DNA of 64,000 bases from Lishizhenia sp965656535 (GCA_965656535.1 CBFHKX010000001.1:186001-250000); one strand, 5' to 3'. Shown: positions 54,316-63,253, numbered from the stretch's first letter. The notes: generated by a model from the letters alone, not told the origin. Program-made: numbers and translations.

Positions 54316-55178
54316 TTGAACAATTTAAAAACAAAACACCCTTCACACAAATCCTGATATTACTTCTTATCGGTATTGTATCTATCGTCATACTGAGTAT
54401 AATATCTTCCGTTTTAATGACTCTTCTGTATCCAGAAATGAGCAAACTTTCTGCACAAATACAAATGAAACAATTTCCAGTACAATACATGATAGGCACT
54501 TACCTACCCTTTCAAATTGGACTGTTTCTAGTCCCTGGAATACTATATTTCATTTACAAAAAAAGCCTAAACCCTCAAGAAAAAAGAGAACATAAACCAC
54601 TTGACTACCTTTGGAGCTTAGGGCTTTTTGGATTGCTTTTTTGTTTGCTGCCATTTTTAACAACTATCAACAGCGCTATACTTGAAAGTATAGATATGTT
54701 AGCAACCGTTGAGCGCGAATCCGCTGCATATGTAAAATCGCTCAACCATTTAATTGGTCCGCTTGCTTCCACAGAGAGTTATTTAACCGCCTTGTTTATT
54801 ATTGGTTTACTTGTACCTATTTGTGAAGAATTATTTTTTCGCGGATTCATACTCAACCATATTGCGCATACTAGAAACAACAATTGGATTGGCGTTCTGC
54901 TAAGTGCATTTGTGTTTACCTTACTACACTTAAATTGGCAGCAATTCTTACCTATTCTTTGTTTTGGTATTGCCTTAGGCGTAATCTATGTAATTACTAA
55001 ATCTATATTTCCTGGTATAATACTACATGGTCTAAATAACGGTATAAACGTAATCTGGATGAGACAAGAAAATACTCCTAATTTCCTAGAAAACTACAAC
55101 CCTTACTTATCTACTGCGCTTGTACTTATGCTCCTCTTACTTTTAGCACTTTATCACAAGCGTTTGCAACTCAAATAG
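54312..55178 (+). CDS. CPBP-family intramembrane protease
   Basis: The TTG start at 54312 overlaps the rodA stop by 4 bp (TTGA), the typical coupling in this operon. The 288-residue product has about eight membrane helices and the Abi/CPBP motifs CEELFFRGFIL (EExxxR) and FVFTLLHLNW (H), plus a late helix with LHGLNN. These are related to type II CAAX prenyl proteases, but in bacteria the substrates are mostly unknown. Position at the end of the elongasome operon may be incidental. Confidence 0.88.
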   Translation: MIEQFKNKTPFTQILILLLIGIVSIVILSIISSVLMTLLYPEMSKLSAQIQMKQFPVQYMIGTYLPFQIGLFLVPGILYFIYKKSLNPQEKREHKPLDYLWSLGLFGLLFCLLPFLTTINSAILESIDMLATVERESAAYVKSLNHLIGPLASTESYLTALFIIGLLVPICEELFFRGFILNHIAHTRNNNWIGVLLSAFVFTLLHLNWQQFLPILCFGIALGVIYVITKSIFPGIILHGLNNGINVIWMRQENTPNFLENYNPYLSTALVLMLLLLLALYHKRLQLK

Positions 55179-55256
55179 GTAATATACATTTTCTGTTTAT
55201 GGTCAAAAATTATTCGTGTGAGTAACTCTAACCTAGAACATCCAAAATATTGACCA

Positions 55257-55286
55257 CAAAAAAACCCTTGCTATAAACAAGGGTTT
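55257..55286 (-). terminator. Intrinsic terminator of the exb operon
   Basis: On the minus strand, AAACCCTTG (55286-55278) pairs with CAAGGGTTT (55270-55262), followed by further T's. On the plus strand the tract after the stem is poor, so it serves mainly the exb genes, although it sits between convergent operons. Confidence 0.85.
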
Positions 55287-55308
55287 CTACTAATTATAAA
55301 TCAATCTT

Positions 55309-55827
55309 TTAATCATTATCAATTCTATACTCTCTTCCTGTACCTTTCTCTTGCGCACCGTATGCGATAGAATTATAATCATTGTCTTGCAATAACTTTC
55401 TTGCATCAAATAAAATACCTACTGGCACTTCTTCATCGGCCTTAAAACATGTTACAACCTCTTCTTTTGCAATTGTATATCCAGAAGGTTTATTTGCGTA
55501 CTTCATGTCTTTCCATTGTATGATATAATTTATACCATTTTCAGGTAAAATACCATCAAACTGTACTGCAATTCCTTTATCAAATTTGCTAGCGTCACCT
55601 TTAATTGGAGCTCCCAAGTAAACAAAGTCTACTTCACTTCTTTGTTTGAAAGGCGTTAAATCCACAACTCCTTCACCTCTTGCATTGTCAATCTTCACCA
55701 TAGGATCGATATCCTTAGTAGTCGTTGCTACCATGAAGAAGAAAAGCAACATGAATACGATATCTGGTAAAGAAGATGTATTAATCGCTGGTGCTGCCTT
55801 TTTATCGTTACTTTTAAATTTAGACAT
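55309..55827 (-). CDS. exbD: ExbD/TolR-family biopolymer transport protein (second copy)
   Basis: This 172-residue protein has a single N-terminal membrane helix (INTSSLPDIVFMLLFFFMVATTTKD) that contains the conserved Asp (SSLPDIVF) used for proton flow, and a periplasmic domain. It is the last gene of exbB-TM protein-exbD-exbD and lies 5 bp after the longer ExbD. With ExbB it energises a TonB protein at the inner membrane. No intact tonB is nearby. Confidence 0.92.
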   Translation of the reverse strand: MSKFKSNDKKAAPAINTSSLPDIVFMLLFFFMVATTTKDIDPMVKIDNARGEGVVDLTPFKQRSEVDFVYLGAPIKGDASKFDKGIAVQFDGILPENGINYIIQWKDMKYANKPSGYTIAKEEVVTCFKADEEVPVGILFDARKLLQDNDYNSIAYGAQEKGTGREYRIDND

Positions 55828-55832
55828 AGCTC

Positions 55833-56657
55833 TTATTTCTTAGGATTAACTTCTATAATTCTTTCAGGATACAACGTTTCAAGCAAATCTAAACGTTCTT
55901 TATACTGCTTAACAATAGGCGTTTGTTCTAACGCGTTTTGTTGGTAGTACTTTAGCATTGACGAATATGTCATACCGAACAGTTCCATAGATTCTGCATC
56001 TCTCATTTGCATTAATGCCTTTTGAATTTCTGACTGAATAGCAACATATGCACTGTAATCTGTTCCAATAAATGGCTCAATTTTAACGTGTGCTTTGATA
56101 TCAATCTCAGGCATTTCAATATTACGCTTGTTTTTATTTACCTCAGCTTTTGCAAAAACTCTGTAAACTGCATCCTTTTTAAACCATTCATCCAACAAAT
56201 TATTTGCGTATTCTACTTGCACTTCTTTGTTAGGATCTGTGTCTGGCAATGCTTCTTTAGCTGATAATGCGTTTTCTGCTTCTGCTATACCTGCATCAAT
56301 AGACTCTCTAGTTGCATACGAATAATACGGATACTCAGTATTGAAAGAACCGAATCTTAGGCCTTTGTTTACTTGGTAAAAATGCTTTATTCTTTTGTGT
56401 AGGTTTTCTATCTCCGTAACAGGAAGGATAGAATCTCTAACTTGCATTGCCTGTTTGTTGTTGATCGTAATTTTATATACGTTTTTCTTCTCAACCTCTA
56501 TTATGATGTTTTCTGGAATCTCAACTTTCTTAGGAATTTTTCTTAAGAAAGCCGTATCCTTATCCATAGTAGTGGTTACCAAGAAGAAAATCAAAAGCAA
56601 GAATGCGATATCCGCCATCGATCCTGCGTTTATTTCTGGGGCTTCTCGCTTTGCCAT
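55833..56657 (-). CDS. exbD: ExbD/TolR-family biopolymer transport protein (long form)
   Basis: This 274-residue protein has the same N-terminal anchor (INAGSMADIAFLLLIFFLVTTTMD) with the conserved Asp, but the periplasmic part is about 100 residues longer than usual and rich in charged helical segments. Tandem unequal ExbD genes are typical of Bacteroidota. It lies 1 bp after the 158-residue membrane protein gene and 5 bp before the second exbD. Confidence 0.92.
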   Translation of the reverse strand: MAKREAPEINAGSMADIAFLLLIFFLVTTTMDKDTAFLRKIPKKVEIPENIIIEVEKKNVYKITINNKQAMQVRDSILPVTEIENLHKRIKHFYQVNKGLRFGSFNTEYPYYSYATRESIDAGIAEAENALSAKEALPDTDPNKEVQVEYANNLLDEWFKKDAVYRVFAKAEVNKNKRNIEMPEIDIKAHVKIEPFIGTDYSAYVAIQSEIQKALMQMRDAESMELFGMTYSSMLKYYQQNALEQTPIVKQYKERLDLLETLYPERIIEVNPKK

Positions 56658-56658
56658 A

Positions 56659-57135
56659 TTAATTCTTTCTTACTAAGTTTAATACTAAACCACCCACAAT
56701 TGCAAGTAGTGCTGCTCCGATTGCTATAAAAGCTGTAACAACACCTGCATTTGTAAAGTCTACTGTTTTTTGACTTGCTGTAATTGCTTCTGGTAAATTT
56801 AAATCTTCTGGTGTTGTTGATGTACCTGCGAAGTACAATACCATAAAAATTGCAGCTGCTACAATGATGCCAAGAATTGACTTGATAGCACGTATCGGGT
56901 CTGTAACTAATAAATAGATGAAGAAAACTACTATTAAAACTGCACACAGCGCAATAGCTGCAAAACTAAAAATAGTAGCTCCAGACATAACTCCGCCTTC
57001 TGCAAAAGCATTTACCTCAGCAGTTGTAGATGTATCTACATTTATTCCTGAGAACATAACCATAGCTCCAAAAATAATAATCGGAATGATTATTACGGCT
57101 TTGATTATTAACCCAATTGAATTTGATTTTTCCAT
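56659..57135 (-). CDS. Membrane protein of unknown function in the exb operon
   Basis: This 158-residue protein has about four helices (SIGLIIKAVIIIPIIIFGAMVMFSG; GATIFSFAAIALCAVLIVVFFIYLLV; IKSILGIIVAAAIFMVLYFAG; GVVTAFIAIGAALLAIVGGLVLNLV) with a periplasmic-type loop after each of the first and third. It sits 31 bp after exbB and 1 bp before exbD. I recognise no domain; it may be an accessory subunit of the ExbBD motor, which is an inference from position only. Confidence 0.65.
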   Translation of the reverse strand: MEKSNSIGLIIKAVIIIPIIIFGAMVMFSGINVDTSTTAEVNAFAEGGVMSGATIFSFAAIALCAVLIVVFFIYLLVTDPIRAIKSILGIIVAAAIFMVLYFAGTSTTPEDLNLPEAITASQKTVDFTNAGVVTAFIAIGAALLAIVGGLVLNLVRKN

Positions 57136-57166
57136 GTTATTTATGGATTAAAAGTTCAACAATATC

Positions 57167-58024
57167 TTACTTAGAAGTAACCTTGTACTTCAACATCATA
57201 TCAACTAAAGAGATAGATGCATTCTCCATTTCGTTTACTAAACCATCGATTTTTGCAACGATGTAGTTGTAAAAAATTTGAAGAATAATCGCTGCAATCA
57301 AACCGAAAACAGTCGTTAATAAGGCAACTTGAATACCACCTGCAACTGTTGTTGGTGAAACTTGACCATCAGAAACAATCTTTTCGAAGGCTTGAATCAT
57401 ACCAATTACAGTTCCCATAAATCCTAACATTGGTGCCAATGCGATAAATAAAGAAATCCAAGAAACTCCTTTGTCTAACATTCCCATTTGAACTCCACCG
57501 TAAGAAATTACAGATTTTTCTACCATTTCAATTCCTTCTTCAGAACGATCTAAACCTTGGTAGAAAATAGATGCAATTGGTCCGCGTGTATTTCTACATA
57601 ATTCTTTTGCTTCTTCTACACCACCTTTTGCTAAAGCAGACTCTACGTCTTCTAAAAATTGTTTCGTATTGATAGTAGAAAGGTTTAAGTAAACAATTCT
57701 TTCAATACATAAAGCAACTCCAATAATCAAAGCGATTAATACGATACCCATCCAAAATGGATCTCCTTCAATAAACTTTTGCTTGATTTTAGAAACAAAG
57801 CCTAAATCTTGTACAGCAGCTGTGTTTTCTTCTACAATCTCTTCTGTAGACTCTTCTTCAGTTGATGTTAAATCTGTTAAGGCATCATTAGCTGTTGAAT
57901 CAACAGCTTCAATTGCATCATTTTCTGCACCTACTACTGCTGTAGAATCGTCTGCTAAAGAGACTGTGCTAAAACCGAAAGTCATCATTCCGGCAATCAT
58001 TAGTGAACTAATTACTTTTTTCAT
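57167..58024 (-). CDS. exbB: MotA/TolQ/ExbB proton-channel protein
   Basis: This 285-residue protein has three membrane helices (about residues 95-115, 190-215 and 235-260) and the family motif GMLDKGVSWISLFIALAPMLGFMGTVIGMIQAF...GGIQVALLTTVFGLIAAII. It is unusual in having a signal-peptide-like N-terminus (MKKVISSLMIAGMMTFGFSTVSLA) followed by about 50 residues rich in Asp, Glu, Thr and Ser, absent from E. coli ExbB but common in Bacteroidota. It heads the exb operon and drives TonB-dependent uptake with ExbD. Confidence 0.93.
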   Translation of the reverse strand: MKKVISSLMIAGMMTFGFSTVSLADDSTAVVGAENDAIEAVDSTANDALTDLTSTEEESTEEIVEENTAAVQDLGFVSKIKQKFIEGDPFWMGIVLIALIIGVALCIERIVYLNLSTINTKQFLEDVESALAKGGVEEAKELCRNTRGPIASIFYQGLDRSEEGIEMVEKSVISYGGVQMGMLDKGVSWISLFIALAPMLGFMGTVIGMIQAFEKIVSDGQVSPTTVAGGIQVALLTTVFGLIAAIILQIFYNYIVAKIDGLVNEMENASISLVDMMLKYKVTSK

Positions 58025-58093
58025 GTTCTCAAAGATTAATTTTAATCGTATTCTTAGTTTATATTTAAGCCAAATAAAAAAATATTATTTCTG

Positions 58094-58180
58094 TGGAGAG
58101 AGAGGGATTCGAACCCTCGAGAGCCTTGCGACTCTACTTGCTTTCCAGGCAAGCCAGTTCAACCACTCCTGCACCTCTCC
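58094..58180 (-). tRNA. tRNA-Ser (GGA)
   Basis: The minus strand folds into a class II tRNA: a 7-bp acceptor (GGAGAGG with TCTCTCC, last pair G-U), a 3-bp D stem, an anticodon stem CTTGC/GCAAG with loop CTGGAAA (anticodon GGA, reading UCC/UCU), a long variable arm and a T arm GAGGG-TTCGAAT-CCCTC. CCA is not encoded. The base after the acceptor is A, whereas bacterial tRNA-Ser usually has G73. Confidence 0.95.
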
Positions 58181-58269
58181 TCTATTACAAAATAATATCG
58201 GTGCGCTAATGTACAAAAATTTTATAACGTACAATAAAAGTTCATGTCATCCTTAAAGTTGTGTTAACA

Positions 58270-59298
58270 TTAGTTAGAAAGCTCTCCTACTAAGTTTTCT
58301 TGAAACAATTGAATTACTTTGTTTCTATTTTCTTCTACTCCTAAAAGGTACATTAATTTACCAATAGCAGCCTCAGTAGTTAAATCCAACCCGTTAATCA
58401 CTCCTGCTTTATTTAAAAAAGAGCTTGACTTATACTTACCTTGTTCTACTGAACCTGATGCACACTGGGTAATGTTAACAATTATTCCTCCTTGGGATAA
58501 GTATTTTGTGATTAAGTTGTGTAATTGTTTATTGTATGGTGCGTTTCCGGCTCCAAAAGTTTCTAAAACGATTCCTTTACATTTTTTTAAATCAAAAAGT
58601 CCTGCGTACACATCTACTCGCATACCGGGAAATATTTTCAATAAAGCAACATTGTTTTGAAAAGCGGTAAAAACCGTCAATTTCTCTTTTTTCGTTCTGT
58701 AAAACGCCGAAGTATTATAATTAATATTTACACCTGCTATTGCAAGTTCTGGATAGTTTGGAGATTGAAAAGCTTCAAACAAATTTGCCGAAACTTTTGT
58801 AGTTCGGTTACCTCGATAAAGCGAATATTCAAAATAGATAGCAACCTCTTGAATTATTGCTTTTTGATTGCTGTCTTTTTCCGCGGCAATTTGTATAGCA
58901 GTAATTAAATTTTCTTTTCCATCTGTTCTAATTGTACCAATTGGAAGTTGAGATCCTGTTAAGATAACTGGCTTTTGTAATCCTTGCAACATAAAGCTCA
59001 AGGCAGATGCTGTAAATGCCATCGTATCTGAACCGTGTAAAACAACAAAGCCATCATACTCTTGATAATTGTTTTCTACAGTTCTTGCTATTAATTCCCA
59101 ATCTTTTAAGCCCATATCAGAAGAATCTATTGGTTCCTTAAAAGAAAAAGAAGACAACGAAACGTTTAAGCGCGAAAGTTCAGGAATTTGGTCGGTCAAA
59201 TGATCAAAATCGAAGGCTTTTAACTCACCTGTTTCTGCATCCTCAATCATACCAATTGTTCCGCCTGTATAAATCAATAAGACTTTAGATAACTGCAT
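58270..59298 (-). CDS. ansA: Type I L-asparaginase
   Basis: This 342-residue enzyme converts asparagine to aspartate and ammonia in the cytoplasm. The two catalytic threonine motifs are present: YTGGTIGM (residues 10-17) and VVLHGSDTMAFTASALSFML. No signal peptide is present, which fits the cytoplasmic type I form. It lies 1 bp after tatD and is the last gene of hemJ-tatD-ansA. Confidence 0.95.
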   Translation of the reverse strand: MQLSKVLLIYTGGTIGMIEDAETGELKAFDFDHLTDQIPELSRLNVSLSSFSFKEPIDSSDMGLKDWELIARTVENNYQEYDGFVVLHGSDTMAFTASALSFMLQGLQKPVILTGSQLPIGTIRTDGKENLITAIQIAAEKDSNQKAIIQEVAIYFEYSLYRGNRTTKVSANLFEAFQSPNYPELAIAGVNINYNTSAFYRTKKEKLTVFTAFQNNVALLKIFPGMRVDVYAGLFDLKKCKGIVLETFGAGNAPYNKQLHNLITKYLSQGGIIVNITQCASGSVEQGKYKSSSFLNKAGVINGLDLTTEAAIGKLMYLLGVEENRNKVIQLFQENLVGELSN

Positions 59299-59299
59299 A

Positions 59300-60073
59300 T
59301 TATTTCAATTTAGAAAAAAGAGAATTTGCATTACGTGTTGTTTGCATCTCAATTTCGTTTAGGGAACAATTAAAAATATCTGCTAGTTTTTCAGCAACAT
59401 GCAGAACATAACTACTTTCGTTCCTTTTTCCTCTATTTGGCGTAGGAGCCAAATAAGGCGCGTCTGTTTCTAAAACTATATCGGTTAACGACAACGTTTC
59501 AACCACTTTATCTAAACCTGCCTTTTTAAATGTTACAACTCCACCTATGCCCAACTTAAATCCTCCATAATCCAAAACACGTTGTGCCTGTTCTGTTGAT
59601 CCTGTGAAACAGTGTAAAACACCTGTTAAATTTTCATCATTAACTTCATCTAAACAGTCAAATATTTCTTCAAAAGAGTCTCTGGCATGTATAGCCACAG
59701 GAATATTGAGTTCTTTTGCCCAATTACATTGTTGCTTAAACGCATACTTTTGTTCTTCTACAAATGTTTTATCCCAATATAAATCTATCCCAATTTCGCC
59801 TACAGCAACATAAGGTCTGCTAAATAAATGGTTTTTTATAACGAGCAGTTTTTCTTCGATATCTTTATCCACAGCACAAGGATGTAAACCCATCATCGAA
59901 AAACAGTTTGCTGGAAATTTAGCTTCTAGCGCATGCATAGCATCTATAGAAGCTAAATCTATATTTGGCAACAACATTTTCTCTACTCCAGCAGCTATTG
60001 CTTTCTGAATACAAGTATCTCTATCGTCTCCAAATTTTTCGGAAAACATGTGTGTATGTGTATCTATGTACAT
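59300..60073 (-). CDS. tatD: TatD-family metal-dependent hydrolase/DNase
   Basis: This 257-residue TIM-barrel protein has the metal ligands of the family: DTHTHMF at the start, GEIGIDLYWDKTFVEEQKYAF, PVAIHARDSFEE, GVLHCFTGSTEQA and LETDAPYLAPTPNRGKRNESSYVL. These hydrolases have 3'-5' exonuclease activity or act on D-aminoacyl-tRNA in related forms. It overlaps hemJ by one base and lies 1 bp from ansA. Confidence 0.94.
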   Translation of the reverse strand: MYIDTHTHMFSEKFGDDRDTCIQKAIAAGVEKMLLPNIDLASIDAMHALEAKFPANCFSMMGLHPCAVDKDIEEKLLVIKNHLFSRPYVAVGEIGIDLYWDKTFVEEQKYAFKQQCNWAKELNIPVAIHARDSFEEIFDCLDEVNDENLTGVLHCFTGSTEQAQRVLDYGGFKLGIGGVVTFKKAGLDKVVETLSLTDIVLETDAPYLAPTPNRGKRNESSYVLHVAEKLADIFNCSLNEIEMQTTRNANSLFSKLK

Positions 60074-60606
60074 TATGCTTTTCTAAATTTTTTATAGAGT
60101 TTTATCGCAACCATTAATCCGATGGCTACACCGAAAAAGAGCAGCGTGGCTAACACCCAATTCGTTGCATTTTTTTGCATCACTACAAAAACAATTGCAA
60201 CTAAAAATAAAGTAGCCAACTCATTCCATAACCTTAATTGGTTAGATGTCCAACCGATTTTATTCTTCTGATAATTAAGAAAAATTTTATGACATATAAA
60301 ATGATAAACAATTAGGCAAACCAAAAGCGATAGTTTTACATGCATCCATCCAGTTTTTAAAAGGTAAGGCTGTTTAATAAACAACCAAACACCGAAAACC
60401 ACTGTTAATATCATTGCTGGAAAAGTGATGATGTACCACAGTTTTCTCTCCATAATTTTAAACTGTGCACTAAGAATATTCTTCTCAATATCTGGCTTTG
60501 TTTGCGCTTCTGAATGGTAGATAAACAAACGGACGATATAAAAAAGTCCGGCAAACCAAGATACCACAAAAATGATATGTAATGCTTTTATTGCTGCTAT
60601 TGACAT
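60073..60606 (-). CDS. hemJ: Protoporphyrinogen IX oxidase HemJ
   Basis: This 177-residue membrane protein has four or five helices and the HemJ signature at its N-terminus: IKALHIIFVVSWFAGLFYIVRLFIYHSEA, with the conserved His and Arg that bind haem. It probably oxidises protoporphyrinogen IX in the penultimate step of haem synthesis. It is the first gene of hemJ-tatD-ansA. It is divergent from the thioesterase at 60685, and their promoters share the 78-bp gap. Confidence 0.88.
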   Translation of the reverse strand: MSIAAIKALHIIFVVSWFAGLFYIVRLFIYHSEAQTKPDIEKNILSAQFKIMERKLWYIITFPAMILTVVFGVWLFIKQPYLLKTGWMHVKLSLLVCLIVYHFICHKIFLNYQKNKIGWTSNQLRLWNELATLFLVAIVFVVMQKNATNWVLATLLFFGVAIGLMVAIKLYKKFRKA

Positions 60607-60639
60607 GTTACAAATGTAATTGGATTGGTTGAGAAGACA

Positions 60640-60669
60640 TTGAGTAAACCGACTTTTGTATTACTTTTG
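60640..60669 (+). promoter_or_regulatory. Complete promoter of the thioesterase gene (TTG-N19-TACTTTTG)
   Basis: TTG 60640-60642, a 19-bp spacer and TACTTTTG 60662-60669 match the Bacteroidota consensus. This places transcription start just before the ATG at 60685 and excludes an in-frame ATG at 60625. Confidence 0.75.
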
Positions 60670-60684
60670 CCAAAAAAAAGCGTT

Positions 60685-61209
60685 ATGAAAGCAAAAACAG
60701 CTTCTGAAACATTAGCCGTAAGTACAAAAGTAGTGTTGCCAAACGACACGAATCCACACGGAAATTTATTTGGTGGAGAACTATTGGCTTGGATGGATGT
60801 AATTGCTAGCGTTTCTGCCCAAAGACATTGCAGAAGGGTTGTTGTAACTGCATCTGTAAACAATGTTGCTTTTACGCGCCCTATCAAACACTCTTCTATT
60901 GTTACCCTAGAAGCCAAAGTTTCTAGAGCATTTAATTCTTCTATGGAAATATTTATTGATGTTTTTGTAGAAAACCAAGTAAACGGAACAAGAGAAAAAT
61001 GCAACGAAGCAATTTATACTTTTGTTGCTGTAGATCAAAATGGCGGACCTATTCAAGTTCCTGAATTAATTCCTGAAACGGAAGAAGAAAAACAACGTTT
61101 TGAAGGAGCATTAAGACGTAAACAACTGAGTTTAATTTTAGGCGGAAAAATGAAACCTGAAAACGCTACTGAGTTAAAGAAACTTTTTTTAGGAAATGAA
61201 GCGCAATAA
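60685..61209 (+). CDS. Acyl-CoA thioesterase, hotdog fold (YciA-like)
   Basis: The ATG at 60685 (MKAKTASETLAVSTKVVLPNDTN) gives a 174-residue protein; the upstream ATG at 60625 lies before the promoter and is rejected. The hotdog helix and active-site motif are NPHGNLFGGELLAWMDVIASVSAQRHCR, and the second half has VAFTRPIKHSSIVTLEAKVSR. It hydrolyses acyl-CoA to free acid and CoA; chain-length preference is unknown. It resembles the broken copy at 8114-8502 in fold only and is the intact version in this window. Confidence 0.92.
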   Translation: MKAKTASETLAVSTKVVLPNDTNPHGNLFGGELLAWMDVIASVSAQRHCRRVVVTASVNNVAFTRPIKHSSIVTLEAKVSRAFNSSMEIFIDVFVENQVNGTREKCNEAIYTFVAVDQNGGPIQVPELIPETEEEKQRFEGALRRKQLSLILGGKMKPENATELKKLFLGNEAQ

Positions 61210-61243
61210 AAATTGATGCTAACCCAGTAAAAAACCTACTATT

Positions 61244-61618
61244 TTAATCCCAATCTAGATAATCTTCCAGGTCTCGTCTATCTTTTTTAGACGGTTTTCC
61301 TGTACCATAATCTCTATAAACGCGTTGAGAGGTTTGGTACAATTTAAATTTTTCTACCTCTTCGGGGGCTGTAACATCTATAATGTAGTTTTCTACCAGC
61401 TTAGCACCAACACGGTTAGATAATAAGTCTTTAATTTTAAAAGAAAAAACAGCGTTGTGTTTTATAATTTCCACGGTATCACCAATTTTCACTTCTCGGG
61501 CAGGTTTAATACCCTCTCCATTCAATTTTACTTTACCTTTTTTTACTTGCTCTGTTGCAATTGATCTTGTTTTGGCTAATCTTACAAACCAAACGAATTT
61601 ATCTATTCTTACTCCCAT
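61244..61618 (-). CDS. hslR: S4-domain RNA-binding protein (Hsp15-like)
   Basis: This 124-residue protein is an S4 RNA-binding domain (VRIDKFVWFVRLAKTRSIATEQVKKGKVKLNGEGIKPAREVKIGDTVEI, residues 2-50) with a basic C-terminal tail (GKPSKKDRRDLEDYLDWD) as in Hsp15, which rescues stalled 50S subunits. It starts 1 bp after the YjbR gene, in one operon. The match to Hsp15 is at family level. Confidence 0.88.
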   Translation of the reverse strand: MGVRIDKFVWFVRLAKTRSIATEQVKKGKVKLNGEGIKPAREVKIGDTVEIIKHNAVFSFKIKDLLSNRVGAKLVENYIIDVTAPEEVEKFKLYQTSQRVYRDYGTGKPSKKDRRDLEDYLDWD

Positions 61619-61619
61619 T

Positions 61620-61988
61620 CTAAAACAACTGTTCTTTTATTTTTTTTGGCAATTTATCTACTATTAATTGATAAGAGTGATCTATTAGCTCTTTAATTTC
61701 CTTCTCGTTTAAATCTTGGTTAAAATAAATAGTATTCCAATGCTTTTTACTCATGTGATAGCCTGGCTCAACAGATCTATACTTTTCTCTTAATTCAACA
61801 GCCCTTTCTGGATCGCACTTTAGATTAGCCGTAGGTTCTTCTAATACTCCATCGCGTTTAGAAGCAATTCTTAAAAGCGCAAACATCTTTTCTGCGACTT
61901 TAAAAACAAGTACATCCTCTCCAAAAGGTAAACCTTCTGTAACATGCAACTTGCTTAAACAATAATCTCTAAAGCTTTCTACATCCAT
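61620..61988 (-). CDS. MmcQ/YjbR-family protein
   Basis: The start is placed at ATG 61988 (MDVESFRDYCLSKLHVTEGLPFGEDVLVFKV), which matches the family N-terminus; an ATG at 62012 would add eight residues. The 122-residue domain has the DNA-binding-like double-wing fold reported for YjbR (KSPDxP-type region seen here as KCDPERAVELREKYRSVEPGYHMSKKHWNTIYF). Function is not established. It is co-transcribed with the S4 gene. Confidence 0.88.
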   Translation of the reverse strand: MDVESFRDYCLSKLHVTEGLPFGEDVLVFKVAEKMFALLRIASKRDGVLEEPTANLKCDPERAVELREKYRSVEPGYHMSKKHWNTIYFNQDLNEKEIKELIDHSYQLIVDKLPKKIKEQLF

Positions 61989-62045
61989 GTTCCCATAGTT
62001 TTTAGTAAACATAATTAATCTTATAGAAAATTAAATTTCTAGCAT

Positions 62046-62080
62046 AAAAAAATGTCCTCATAACTAAATACAAGGACATT
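62046..62080 (-). terminator. Intrinsic terminator after the desaturase
   Basis: On the minus strand, AATGTCCT (62080-62073) pairs with AGGACATT (62058-62051), followed by a T-run. Confidence 0.85.
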
Positions 62081-62104
62081 CTACTAATTTTTTATGTGTT
62101 TTTC

Positions 62105-63214
62105 TTAGTGTATGTGGAAATTTACATCATCCTTAGTACCCAAAGCTTTTAGCATTGATCCGTGAACTTTAAGCGCTTTAAAAAACGTTTTTTGCGTGTT
62201 GTAAGGCAAACTGAATTCTTCTGCTGTTTTCTTCACAATTTTTGAAATATTTGAATAATGTACATGACAAATATTTGGAAATAAGTGATGCTCTACTTGA
62301 TGATTTAGACCACCTACGTACCATGTAAACCACTTACTTTTTTGAGCAAAATTAGCTGTATTCACAAGCTGGCTTACCGCCCAATCTGCCTTAATGTTTC
62401 CAGACTCGTCTGGTAAAGGATAAGTAGACGATGGAACTACGTGTGCGGGTTGAAAAATTGCTGCTAATGCTACACCTGAAATAAAGTGCATCATTAAAAA
62501 ACAAAGGATAGTGCCGTACCATGCCATTGGAGAGAAAATTAACGGCAGTGCCAAAGTAATTGCGTAATAAATAATTTTTGTAATTATCGTAACCGTTAAC
62601 ATACGAGAAAAGCTAGTTCCTTGCGTATCTGTAATTCCCATTTTTTTGTAACGGTACAATTGTTTGAAATCTTTGGTTGTACACCAAGATATTGTCATTA
62701 ATCCGTATAAAAACCATGCGTAAATATGCTGGTACTTGTGTGCAGCATATCTTTTCTCGTGTGGAGAAAAACGCATTACCTTACCTGGATTAATATCTTC
62801 ATCCATTCCTGTTACATTAGTATATGTATGGTGCAAGACGTTGTGTTGCATTCTCCACGTAACATCAGAACCTCCAATAAAGCTGATAATAAAACCGAAA
62901 AAACGGTTTACGTTTTTGTGTTTAGAATACGCTCCGTGATTGGCGTCATGCATGATAGACAATCCTATTCCTGTCATACCAAAACCCATTAGTATCCACA
63001 TAGAAACAATTGCCCATGTGCTTGTAAAGTATGTGGTTATTAAAACAAGGGGAACAAAATATAGGGAAATCATGAAAATGGACTTTAAGACCATATTCAG
63101 GTTACCGTATCTATCAATGTTGTTTTCTTTGAAGTACTCTCTTACTCTTTTTTGTAAAGTCTTGTAAAACTCTACATTATGGTTACGATCGAACGTAATT
63201 TTCTTTATAGCCAT
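62105..63214 (-). CDS. Membrane fatty-acid desaturase (acyl-CoA/acyl-lipid)
   Basis: This 369-residue membrane di-iron enzyme introduces a double bond into a fatty-acyl chain. The three histidine boxes are H89-DANH (followed by GAYSKH), H124-NVLHH and HQVEHH near residue 305 (GGLNHQVEHHLFPNICHVHY). Four hydrophobic helices flank them. The HxxHH third box with Q (QVEHH) is typical of front-end (delta-5/6-type) desaturases, but there is no cytochrome b5 domain. It has its own -7 box and terminator. Regioselectivity is unknown. Confidence 0.92.
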   Translation of the reverse strand: MAIKKITFDRNHNVEFYKTLQKRVREYFKENNIDRYGNLNMVLKSIFMISLYFVPLVLITTYFTSTWAIVSMWILMGFGMTGIGLSIMHDANHGAYSKHKNVNRFFGFIISFIGGSDVTWRMQHNVLHHTYTNVTGMDEDINPGKVMRFSPHEKRYAAHKYQHIYAWFLYGLMTISWCTTKDFKQLYRYKKMGITDTQGTSFSRMLTVTIITKIIYYAITLALPLIFSPMAWYGTILCFLMMHFISGVALAAIFQPAHVVPSSTYPLPDESGNIKADWAVSQLVNTANFAQKSKWFTWYVGGLNHQVEHHLFPNICHVHYSNISKIVKKTAEEFSLPYNTQKTFFKALKVHGSMLKALGTKDDVNFHIH

Positions 63215-63253
63215 ATTATAATTTTATCTTAAAGCTGAATAGCTTAGCGTTTA

